From Nemertoderma westbladi (lineage: Eukaryota > Xenacoelomorpha > Nemertodermatida > Nemertodermatidae), in the NCBI GenBank assembly GCA_032718475.1, contig JAUCBJ010005945.1:1-37254 (forward strand): 37,254 bases of DNA. Direction: 5' to 3'. Numbering within the stretch: the stretch's first letter is position 1; each line of letters begins with the position of its first letter. Positions 1 to 7,728 of this stretch are shown here, in pieces. The notes under the pieces were generated by a model. The model ran no database searches. It saw only the letters and a program-made list of their open reading frames with translations, and had not been told where the DNA came from. The position numbers and the translations under genes were made by a program.

Positions 1-660
1 CCACGTACCCTCTAACTCTAACTCTTCTCTAACTAATGGTACTACGTACCCTCTGACTCTCTAATTAACGGTACTACGTACCCTCTAACTCTAACTCTAA
101 CTAGCGGTACTACGTACCCTCTAACTCTAACTCTAACTAACGGTACTAAGTACCCTCTAACTCTAACTCTAACTAACGGTACTACGTACCCTCTAACTCT
201 AACTCTAACTAACGGTACTACGTACCCTCTAACTCTAACTAACGGTACTACGTACCCTCTAACTCTAACTCTAACTAACGGTACTACGTACCCTCTAACT
301 CTAACTCTAACTAACGGTACTACGTACCCTCTAACTCTAACTCTAACTAACGGTACTACGTACCCTCTAACTCTAACTCTAGCTAACGGTACTACGTACC
401 CTCTAACTCTAACTCTAACTAACGGTACTACATACCCTCTAACTCTAATTCTAACTAACGGTACTACGTACCCTCTAACTCTAACTCTAACTAACGGTAC
501 TACGTACCCTCTAACTCTAACTCTAACTAACGGTACTACGTACCCTCTAACTCTAACTCTAACTAACGGTACTACGTACCCTCTAACTAACTTCTCTAAC
601 TAGGTACTACGTACCTACTAACTAATTAGGTACTACGTACCTTCTGCCTACTAACTGCGT
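1..660. repeat. 36-bp satellite array
   Basis: Tandem array with a 36-bp unit: three CTCTAA hexamers, then CTAAC, then GGTACTACGTACC. Some units lack one hexamer and are 30 bp. Single-base variants are scattered through it (for example at about 145, 381 and 431). The GGTAC...GTACC part can form a 5-bp hairpin with a TAC loop. From about 590 the array decays into irregular GGTACTACGTAC pieces. It continues off the left edge, so its true length is unknown. No coding potential is seen. Confidence 0.95.
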
Positions 661-791
661 ACCTACTCATGTACTATTATTTTATTTTTATTTTATTTTT
701 CAAATTTTGTATGTGGGAAGGGCGTCTCGCCCTCAATCCCACCCCCCTCAGTCCAAAACTTGGACGACTAAACTAAGCGCTAACTCCACTT
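661..791 (-). other. 3' end of BEL/Pao element: purine-rich tract and hairpin, no 3' LTR
   Basis: On the minus strand, downstream of the integrase stop, there is a G-rich purine run (about 730-750). It resembles the polypurine tract expected just before a 3' LTR. Next to it, 711-742 can fold as a hairpin (GTGGGA-AGGGCG pairing with CGCCC-TCCCAC). The sequence starting TGTTAGC at the putative 5' LTR (near 12133) does not recur here. The 3' LTR therefore seems to be missing, and the satellite follows within about 100 bp. The tract assignment is inference. Confidence 0.4.
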
Positions 792-1802
792 CTAAGGTGC
801 CCCTTCTAGAAGACAGCATTTCCCTACTGCTCTCTTGTAGGTTTTTCTGTCCTTCGCACCTATCTTTCCACCTATCCGCACTTCTACCAATCGGACTCTT
901 CCGTCCTCGTCGGAGTAGGTGTCTACAACTCTCGCCAACCGCCACTGGTTGTTGATGATAGTATCATCCGTAACGATTACAAGATCTCCTGCTCTTAACT
1001 CCCTGTTCGGTTTCCTCCATTTGCTTCGTTTATGGAGCGTGGGTAGGTATTCCTCGACCCACCTCCTCCAATACTCAGCGCTTATTGCCTTTGCGACTTT
1101 CCAACTTTCCAAGTGTATGTCATCTGGGTCTACACCCCGCATATCGATGGTCGCTGGTCTTTCCATTAGGAAATGGCTAGGCGTTAGCACGTCTAGTGAC
1201 TCAGGGTCGTCATTCTCCGGATATAGCAGTCTGCTATTAATGATCCCCTCGCACTTCGCAAGTACTGTCCGTAAGACGTCCTCTGTGACCATGTGGGTGT
1301 TCATTAGCTTTGTCATTAGACGCTTTGAACTGCCCACCAGTCTCTCGACGCATCCTAGTGTATGTGGTGCATACGGCGTCCTTCTCTCCCACTTTACCTC
1401 TCGTCGTCTCATGGCTGCCCTGACTTCTTCCCCTTCCAAGATGTCCAAGGCCTCTGCCATTTCACTCTCTGCGCCCACAAAGTTGGTGCCGTTGTCGCTG
1501 TATATCACTGCGATCGTCCCACCTTTGCGGTCCCTGAACCTTTCTAAGGCGTTAATGAACGCTGATGCGGTTGCATCTTGGGCGAGTTCGATCCCTACCG
1601 CCCGCGTATTGTTGCATACGAAGATAATACCGTAGCGTTTCTCCGTGTGTCGCATCACCTTGATCTTTATTGGCCCGAACATGTCCACACCGCAATGCGT
1701 AAATGGCGGGTCGTACTGTCTTACCCTACTCGCCGGTAGTAGCGCCATCTCCTGTATGGCTCGCTCCTTCTTCGCCCATCGGCAGGTCTGGCACTGCCCC
1801 AC
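792..1802 (-). CDS. BEL/Pao retrotransposon integrase (partial)
   Basis: This 336-codon frame encodes the integrase part of a BEL/Pao polyprotein, which would insert the cDNA into host DNA. It starts with the second half of the zinc finger (CQTC). The catalytic core follows, with aspartates in GVDMFGP and YSDNGTNF and a glutamate in GCVERLVGSSK, which form the D-D-E triad. The C-terminal part (RKPNRELRAGDLVIV...LARVVD) is the usual Pao-type tail. The two histidines of the HHCC finger are not found in this frame or at the end of the upstream pol frame. The two frames differ, so an internal deletion plus a frameshift separates them. The integrase is very probably inactive. Confidence 0.9.
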   Translation of the reverse strand: MGQCQTCRWAKKERAIQEMALLPASRVRQYDPPFTHCGVDMFGPIKIKVMRHTEKRYGIIFVCNNTRAVGIELAQDATASAFINALERFRDRKGGTIAVIYSDNGTNFVGAESEMAEALDILEGEEVRAAMRRREVKWERRTPYAPHTLGCVERLVGSSKRLMTKLMNTHMVTEDVLRTVLAKCEGIINSRLLYPENDDPESLDVLTPSHFLMERPATIDMRGVDPDDIHLESWKVAKAISAEYWRRWVEEYLPTLHKRSKWRKPNRELRAGDLVIVTDDTIINNQWRLARVVDTYSDEDGRVRLVEVRIGGKIGAKDRKTYKRAVGKCCLLEGAP

Positions 1803-1822
1803 TACCGCTTTAACCTTCTTCC

Positions 1823-4800
1823 TTAATTGTGCGATCCCGTGGGAATGATGATGGGTTTCGGTGGTACGACTATGCTATTGTTGTATCCCACCCTAGAATT
1901 CATTACTAGAATCCCGTCGTCATTGAGTTGTGGCGACAGCGTAATCAGCTCGCTGTCCCGTCGGAGGTGCTGTTGGTTACCGACGCGTTCCACCTCGTCG
2001 CCGTAGTTCTTCCGTTGTTCATAGCGGATCACTGCCTTGGCCGCTCCCTCCAGATCTATGGTTGTCCTGATTTTCTTGTCCTTGCCGACTCCCGCAAGGA
2101 AATTCCCGAAGGCTCTCCAATACGCCACTAGTTTCTTGGTCTTATACCAACTAGAACTGTAGCTGAGGAGTTTATCCGTTGGGTTATCACACAGTTCCCT
2201 TCCTGGTTGCACGTCCCTAATCTCCCTCACCATCTGGGAGTATATCTCTTCTCCCTCTGAATCTCCCTCTTCTCCTTCTGATACTACTTCCGAGCCCGGG
2301 TCCACCTTCCTCATCGGCGGCCAGGCCTCCCTATCGCTCAGAAATTGTGGCCCATGTTGCCACAATACTTCCTTCTTCAGGAAAGTGTGGCGTTCCACGC
2401 CCCTCGACAGCAAGTCCGCTGGGTTCTCGTCTGTTGGGCAGTAGTGCCACCTTTCCAGTTCTGTGCTCGCCCTTATTTCGTCCACTCTATTCGCGACGAA
2501 TATCGGATATCTCGTCTTTTCGTTGTGTAGCCAACCAAGCACTACCATGGAGTCCGTCCAGTAGTGTGTCTCCACTATGTTGGGAATAGTATCCACTAGG
2601 TAGGCTGTGGCTCTTACTCCTAGTCTCGCAGCTGTCAATTCTAACTTGGGAACAGATGCTGAATCTGGCGGCGTTGACTTTGCTTTGCTAAAGGCTAGCC
2701 TTGGCTTATGAGCCCCTTCTCGTTGTACTAAGTAGAGTGCCGCTCCGTACGCTTCCAACGACGCGTCGGAGAACATGTGTAGGTCCAGATTCGTCATGTT
2801 CCCATCCGGGAAATACACCCGTGGCATGTTGTATGTTCCCATCTTCTCCAAGTCTCCTGTCCACTTGCTCCACTGTTTCTTGATTTCCTCTGGTACCTCT
2901 ACGTCCCACTCATCTTTCAATTTGTATACTCTCTTGAGTATCTGTTTCCCCGTGACTAATAATGGGGATGCTAGGCCTAGGGGATCGTATATCCTTGCTA
3001 TATACGATACATAGCCCCTCTTCGTGTGGATGTCTGCGCCCTCCTTGCTCAGCTGATACTTCAGTTCGTCTGTCTCTCTATCCCACACGATTCCCAATGC
3101 CTTCTGTTGAGATTCTGTTCTCTTAATCGCCATGTCCTGCCCTCTGGCTGTTGTGGGATTGTCCATGGTCGATTCTGGTCTCCTGTCCTCTATCGCCTTA
3201 ATAAATTCTTCTGAACTGGATTGGAATTTGGTCAGGTTAAAGCCGGATCCTTTTAGGATGTCGCGAACCTCGCGCCCTGTGTCCAGTATCTCCTTAACCG
3301 TATTTCCAGACTCCATTCCGTCGTCTACGTAGAAGCCGCGTCGAATCATATCGACGGCCCTACTGCTGTATCTATCTTCCTTCCCCTTTACTGTGTCTCT
3401 CACTGCCATAGTCGTCGTAAATGAAGACGACTTGGCCCCCATGTTCTGTACTACCATCTTATATGCTGGTATTATCGGCGGTTCTTCCTCGCCGTTATAC
3501 CATAAGAAGCATTGACTGTCGCTATCTTCTTCCGTTACACGGACTTGGTTGAACATGCCTTCTATGTCACACGTGAAGGCGTGTTTCCCATTTCGAAATC
3601 TAAGTAACACCTCTATGCCCGAATTGTATATGTTTGGGCCTTCTAACAGGTAGTCGTTTAAGCATTTCCCGTCGGTCTTTGCCGATGCGTCGACTACCAT
3701 CCTTAGTTTACCTTTCTTTGGATCTAAAGCCACGTGTAGTGGCAGGTAGTATGTCCTATCCGTGTTCGGCTCGTCGACCGGTAACTCCACGGCCCATCCT
3801 TTCTCGACGTACTTCTTAATTGTTCTGTGGATGTACTCATTCTTCTCGGGGCTCCGTTTTAGTGCTTGTTTCAGTTTGCGGAGTCTCGTGAGCACCATCC
3901 CCCTATTGTCGGGCAGCGGTATCTTCGGTAGTTTCCATACCATTCCTATAGTATACCGTCCCTCATCGCATCTCATTGATTCCTCCACGCTTTGTAGAGC
4001 CTGCTTGTCTTCTACTGAGGTCCCGACCCCTGTCTGTTTCAGTCCCTCAAAATCCTGTCTGAGCAGTCTTTTAAGCTGCTCTTCTGCTCCCTCGTCACCC
4101 ATTTCCTGCATTGTTCCCGCGAACATGCATCCTGATGTCTCCGACATCCCAAATGGTATCTTGCTCTTAATTGGACCACTCAGCGTCCACCCGAATGGTG
4201 TTAATATGGCCACCGGGTCACTCTGCTTGTCTTCGCCGAAGACCGTTTGCATTCTTTCGTGGGCTGTTGGGCAGTCCATACCTACTATGATGGATACCTT
4301 CCTAACGTCCACGTCTGGGATTGAGAAGTCAATGTTGTCCAGGAATTTGTACTGCTCAACCTCGATGTTGGTTGGCCGCCTGGCATTGATATTAATTGAC
4401 TCTATCACTTGAATGGGGTCGATAGTTGCCCCATAGTCGCATCCTGGTGCCACTGCTGCAATTGCGCACCGTCCTGTCCTCATCTCCAGGATCTCATCTT
4501 TGCTAGAGATGGTTGTTACCGCCATCCTGCTTGGCCTCGTTCTCAATCCTATCTCCTCGGCCACCCATTCCTCGACTAATGTGAAGGCAGCTCCACTATC
4601 AACCAGCATTAGTGTTGTTACTGATCGATTGCCTTCCCCGATCACTCGTACTGGTACTACTCCAAGTAGCACCGTTCCCCTCTTCTTCGCCCCTACTGTG
4701 CTCGTCGCCATCGTTTGGCCTCTCCTTTGACCAAATTTCATTGGCTTCTCCTTGCACTCCCTTGCTCTATGTCCACTCATTACACATCGCGAGCAGATTT

Positions 4801-5116
4801 TATTGCTGAACGCATAATCTATCTGATCCTGCCTGGGTAGCGCCTGCCAGTACCTGCAGTTCATAGTTTGATGAAGCGCATTTGCGTGTAGCTGACATTT
4901 GCTCTTTGGGTCGTAGCCTTCTTTATACAGTGCATTGCGTATCGCGGTTGCGTTCGTACCGAAGTCCCTACTATTCTTATTGTTTGGGTTTTGCCTACTG
5001 GACGTACTGGGGTTATGTTTATTTGTGCTGTTATTGTTTCCCTGTCCGTTCCATGATGTTGTCTTATCTTCGGCTAGCTGTGGACTTGCAGTCCCCTGCG
5101 TCGCTGCATATGGCAA
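1823..5116 (-). CDS. BEL/Pao retrotransposon pol: protease, reverse transcriptase, RNase H
   Basis: A 1097-codon frame with the Pao/BEL domain order. Residues about 50-110 hold a Cys/His-rich gag-type knuckle (KICSRCVMSGHRARECK). A retropepsin active site follows in MLVDSGAAFTLVEEW. The reverse transcriptase has a catalytic YVDDG. RNase H motifs are HMFSDASLEAYGAALY, PKLELTAARLGV and YWTDSMVVLGW. The frame ends at PTGSHN just before the zinc-finger histidines would be expected. The upstream gag frame (5276-5989) is in the same phase but is cut by stops in a TTTAAG-rich stretch at 5245-5285. Catalytic residues look intact, but the element as a whole is broken. Confidence 0.93.
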   Translation of the reverse strand: MPYAATQGTASPQLAEDKTTSWNGQGNNNSTNKHNPSTSSRQNPNNKNSRDFGTNATAIRNALYKEGYDPKSKCQLHANALHQTMNCRYWQALPRQDQIDYAFSNKICSRCVMSGHRARECKEKPMKFGQRRGQTMATSTVGAKKRGTVLLGVVPVRVIGEGNRSVTTLMLVDSGAAFTLVEEWVAEEIGLRTRPSRMAVTTISSKDEILEMRTGRCAIAAVAPGCDYGATIDPIQVIESININARRPTNIEVEQYKFLDNIDFSIPDVDVRKVSIIVGMDCPTAHERMQTVFGEDKQSDPVAILTPFGWTLSGPIKSKIPFGMSETSGCMFAGTMQEMGDEGAEEQLKRLLRQDFEGLKQTGVGTSVEDKQALQSVEESMRCDEGRYTIGMVWKLPKIPLPDNRGMVLTRLRKLKQALKRSPEKNEYIHRTIKKYVEKGWAVELPVDEPNTDRTYYLPLHVALDPKKGKLRMVVDASAKTDGKCLNDYLLEGPNIYNSGIEVLLRFRNGKHAFTCDIEGMFNQVRVTEEDSDSQCFLWYNGEEEPPIIPAYKMVVQNMGAKSSSFTTTMAVRDTVKGKEDRYSSRAVDMIRRGFYVDDGMESGNTVKEILDTGREVRDILKGSGFNLTKFQSSSEEFIKAIEDRRPESTMDNPTTARGQDMAIKRTESQQKALGIVWDRETDELKYQLSKEGADIHTKRGYVSYIARIYDPLGLASPLLVTGKQILKRVYKLKDEWDVEVPEEIKKQWSKWTGDLEKMGTYNMPRVYFPDGNMTNLDLHMFSDASLEAYGAALYLVQREGAHKPRLAFSKAKSTPPDSASVPKLELTAARLGVRATAYLVDTIPNIVETHYWTDSMVVLGWLHNEKTRYPIFVANRVDEIRASTELERWHYCPTDENPADLLSRGVERHTFLKKEVLWQHGPQFLSDREAWPPMRKVDPGSEVVSEGEEGDSEGEEIYSQMVREIRDVQPGRELCDNPTDKLLSYSSSWYKTKKLVAYWRAFGNFLAGVGKDKKIRTTIDLEGAAKAVIRYEQRKNYGDEVERVGNQQHLRRDSELITLSPQLNDDGILVMNSRVGYNNSIVVPPKPIIIPTGSHN

Positions 5117-5239
5117 TGATTGCCTGAGTCTCGGTAATGCGTTCGATGTGTTGTGCTCTGGTTTCGGTCTATGGTAGTCTGTCTTCGGTCCCTTTCCCAG
5201 GCTGTCTTCGCTATAGACTGGGTCAGTTATTAGTTCAGC

Positions 5240-5290
5240 CTCGTAGTTTAAGTTTGAGTTTGTTTAAGTTTGAGTTTAAGTTTTAAGTTT
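5240..5290. repeat. TTTAAG-type short repeat interrupting gag-pol
   Basis: A short iteration of gtttaagtttga-like units. In the minus-strand reading frame it supplies the stops that separate the gag capsid-like frame from pol. The frames on both sides are in the same phase, so the repeat rather than a frameshift accounts for the break. Confidence 0.6.
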
Positions 5291-5989
5291 TGACAGTTCT
5301 TCTAAACCCGGTTCCGCACCCTTCTTATCTCGAGTGGAGAAGGCAATTTTCCTCCACTTGTTGCGCAGCCAGTTTGGTAGTGCCTGTGCTATCGTGGTGA
5401 TGTTGTTGGACGCATTGAGCTCGTACGGCGCGTCTAGCGTCTTCAGCACGATTAGCGCCTTTTCGACTTTGTTAGCGAACGTCTTAATGCTAACAGGATT
5501 ATCCTGTAGGCCACCCGACGTTATGCCCCTCAGCGTCTGCCTGATGATCTTGGCCGGGTGCCCGTATTCCCTATCCAATGCCCGCCATGCTGTCGTGAAG
5601 CCGCCCTCTATTCCCTGATATTGCCTCACGATGTCGTAGGCTGGGCCTCCCGTGTACACTTGTAGATACTTTAGGCACTCCGCCTGCGTCAAGTTTTTTG
5701 TTAGTATTTCGTTACTATACATGCGCCGAAACTGTAGATATTCTTCCGGCCTACTCCCATCGAATTTGAATGGTTCCACGGGTGGTAGCTCGATCCTCGT
5801 TTTCAACGCATCGATCAATGTGGCCATCCCCATCGCCTGCGCTTCCAATGGATTCGACGGGTGCTGTATAGTTTCACCTGTCTGGTGCGTTCCGTCTGTC
5901 CTATTTCTTGACTTTCTCTGACTTGGGTATGTCATCGGGGGTAGCGGCCCCCTCCATATATCTGTGTCACACGACCTGTTTTCGTCCAA
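5276..5989 (-). CDS. BEL/Pao gag, DUF1759-like capsid region
   Basis: A 237-codon frame whose core (LPPVEPFKFDGSRPEEYLQF, then GGPAYDIVRQYQG, YGHPAKIIRQTLRGI and LDAPYELNASNN) matches the DUF1759 gag domain typical of BEL/Pao elements, which forms the capsid. It lies immediately upstream of pol in the same phase. Its start is arbitrary: upstream coding continues in another frame (6048-6821), and a 13-bp poly-C run at 6057-6069 lies at that junction, so a homopolymer indel is the likely cause of the break. Confidence 0.8.
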   Translation of the reverse strand: MDENRSCDTDIWRGPLPPMTYPSQRKSRNRTDGTHQTGETIQHPSNPLEAQAMGMATLIDALKTRIELPPVEPFKFDGSRPEEYLQFRRMYSNEILTKNLTQAECLKYLQVYTGGPAYDIVRQYQGIEGGFTTAWRALDREYGHPAKIIRQTLRGITSGGLQDNPVSIKTFANKVEKALIVLKTLDAPYELNASNNITTIAQALPNWLRNKWRKIAFSTRDKKGAEPGLEELSKLKT

Positions 5990-6047
5990 GGGTCTCGTTG
6001 TTCTTGCTACTATCGGGGTATATTGTTGATATTGTGATGGGGGAATG

Positions 6048-6821
6048 TCACCCTGTCCCCCCCCCCCCCACCGGTATGTTTGGTACTGGGGTTGATGTTA
6101 ATATGTTGGGGCCCATACACCTATCCGCAATAATTCCCCCCTCCCCTGGGTATATGTTATGTCCCTGCATGCTGTAGTCATACTGCTGTGCTGATACCGG
6201 TATAGGCCTATCAGCTTCTGGCCTACCCGCCGGTATGTATTCCGCGACTTCCGGGTTCAATCCCGTTGTCCACGCTATCCCATCGCCTACATTGCCTCTC
6301 TCAGTATGGCCTACGGTATGTGCAGTAAGGCCTACAGTATGTCCTACAGTCTGCATGTGTTGTTCGGGATTGAAGTTTATTCTTCTCGAATAATCCTCCC
6401 CGCGGCTACCGTATTCTCGATCGGTAGGTATATCCCGTCGGAAAGTTTCTCTTCGACCCCCCTCTCTACTGTCCTCATCTTCGTACCGGTACATCGCGTA
6501 CCCCTCTCTCGGCGCGTAGTGCGCCTCGCCGGGTCGCATCTCTCCGGGGCGACGGCAATCTCCCGGAGTCCGACCCCACTGACTCTCCGTTCTCATCTCA
6601 ACTACCGACGGCTCGCTATCCGTCCTCGCTCTTCTATCGTTCGCGGCGATACCTCTACTACTGTCTTCTCTTCTTCTCCTTTCAGTGGAGTATTCCCGCT
6701 CGTGAGATCTCTCGCCGACCTCCCGGTTAAACCCCACTCTTCTTCTTCCCTCTTCTGATCGGGCTCGACGCTTCGTCCGCCCTCTTACGACGTCAACCTG
6801 TCTCTCCCTGCTCGGTCGCAC
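6048..6821 (-). CDS. BEL/Pao gag, Arg/Glu-rich low-complexity region
   Basis: A 257-codon frame between the N-terminal gag repeats and the capsid-like domain. The first half is rich in Arg, Glu and Ser. The second contains short iterations of VGHT (QTVGHTVGLTAHTVGHT), like those in the neighbouring frame at 6898-7764. It ends in a Gly run encoded by the poly-C tract at 6057-6069. I do not recognise a catalytic domain. Position, strand and shared VGHT units make it part of the same polyprotein, separated by frameshifts. Confidence 0.6.
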   Translation of the reverse strand: MRPSRERQVDVVRGRTKRRARSEEGRRRVGFNREVGERSHEREYSTERRRREDSSRGIAANDRRARTDSEPSVVEMRTESQWGRTPGDCRRPGEMRPGEAHYAPREGYAMYRYEDEDSREGGRRETFRRDIPTDREYGSRGEDYSRRINFNPEQHMQTVGHTVGLTAHTVGHTERGNVGDGIAWTTGLNPEVAEYIPAGRPEADRPIPVSAQQYDYSMQGHNIYPGEGGIIADRCMGPNILTSTPVPNIPVGGGGTG

Positions 6822-6897
6822 GCCGCTGGGGATACTCGCAATCCCCCTATTACTTTCCGTCGCCGGTTGTTGCGGTTTACCTATTTCGGCCCTCGCA

Positions 6898-7719
6898 TTA
6901 TCCGCTGACGGCTGTGGGACACTCTCTGCCCCCCCTTTTTGCCGCTAACTCGCTGTTGTGGGGTTCTCGTAGCCCCCCCCCCCCCCCCCCCCATTCGCCA
7001 CATCTAACTTCGCTACTCCTCACCCCGCTACTATATCCCTCTCCAGTCGACACATCAAGCCTATCGCGGTCGGGTCTATTCACCCCCGCCTCTCTCTCTG
7101 CTATTGCGTGGCCTACCAGGCCCTCGCTGGGTCTATCTAATCCAACTACTCCCTGCCTACTGACTGTGTGGCCTACCAGGCCCTCGCTGGGTCTATCTAA
7201 TCCAACTACTCCCTGCCTACTGACTGTGTGGCCTACCAGGCCCTCGCTGGGTCTATCTAATCCAACTACTCCCTGCCTACTGACTGTGTGGCCTACCAGG
7301 CCCTCGCTGGGTCTATTCAACCCAGCCACCCCCTGCCTACCAACTACGTGGCCTTCCAGGCCCCCGTTTGTCTGGCTATACACGCCCGACGTGTTCACGT
7401 TAATAGCACCCATATTGGAAACGGAATTAATCTGTTCGTTCGAAATAAAATTAATTTGTTCGTTCGAAATAAAATTAATTTGTTCGTTCGAAATAAAATC
7501 ATTTGAATTATTTTGTAAATTCGGGCTTGGATCATTATTTAAATTATTTGAATTATTTTGTGTAACTACGTTAATATTAGAATTATTTTCTACATTAATA
7601 TTAGGAACGTTCTGATTTAAATTTAAATTACTACCACTAGGTAAAGTATTCCCTGTAATAAAGGTTTGATTAGAGTTGTCCCATACGGTACTATCAACAT
7701 TAACAACGTCTACTGTATC
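6898..7719 (-). CDS. BEL/Pao gag, internal repeat region (downstream of LINE insertion)
   Basis: The frame is open from 7764, but bases above 7728 belong to the inserted LINE, and 7720-7728 is the target-site duplication. The retrotransposon part is an Asn-rich stretch, then a 24-bp repeat x3 (FISNEQIN units, 7433-7500), then a 60-bp repeat encoding the 20-residue unit GLVGHTVSRQGVVGLDRPSE (four copies plus a degenerate one, 7107-7370). It ends shortly after a Gly run encoded by 20 consecutive C at 6973-6992. The phase after the duplication equals the phase before the insertion at 10001, so the LINE interrupted one continuous frame. Confidence 0.65.
   Translation of the reverse strand, partial: DTVDVVNVDSTVWDNSNQTFITGNTLPSGSNLNLNQNVPNINVENNSNINVVTQNNSNNLNNDPSPNLQNNSNDFISNEQINFISNEQINFISNEQINSVSNMGAINVNTSGVYSQTNGGLEGHVVGRQGVAGLNRPSEGLVGHTVSRQGVVGLDRPSEGLVGHTVSRQGVVGLDRPSEGLVGHTVSRQGVVGLDRPSEGLVGHAIAEREAGVNRPDRDRLDVSTGEGYSSGVRSSEVRCGEWGGGGGGLREPHNSELAAKRGGRECPTAVSG
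7107..7370. repeat. 60-bp coding tandem repeat in gag
   Basis: Four near-identical 60-bp units starting at about 7107, 7167, 7227 and 7287, plus a diverged fifth at 7347. The unit length is a multiple of three, so the minus-strand frame stays open. A 24-bp repeat (three units, 7433-7500) lies beside it. Confidence 0.9.
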
Positions 7720-7728
7720 ATTATTGAC
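7720..7728. repeat. Target-site duplication (3' side) of LINE copy A
   Basis: The 9-mer ATTATTGAC here is repeated exactly at 9993-10001 and brackets LINE copy A. The last base could alternatively belong to the LINE tail. Confidence 0.85.

Noticed and set aside
1-600. True telomere
   Set aside because: The hexamer is CTCTAA, not CCCTAA, is broken every 18-22 bp by a GGTAC hairpin, and does not form an uninterrupted terminal run.
1-660. CRISPR-like array
   Set aside because: The units are contiguous tandem repeats with no unique spacers, in a eukaryotic sequence. The same applies to the 39-bp and 20-bp arrays.
919-1635. A 238-codon plus-strand frame over the integrase
   Set aside because: It is the antisense shadow of the BEL integrase, which has clear catalytic motifs on the minus strand.
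6250-6270. tRNA B-box-like GGTTCAATCC in the BEL element
   Set aside because: It lies within gag coding sequence, with no A box at the right distance and no cloverleaf.
6914-7615. A 233-codon plus-strand repeat protein
   Set aside because: It is antisense to the gag repeats; repeat units that are multiples of three keep both strands open.
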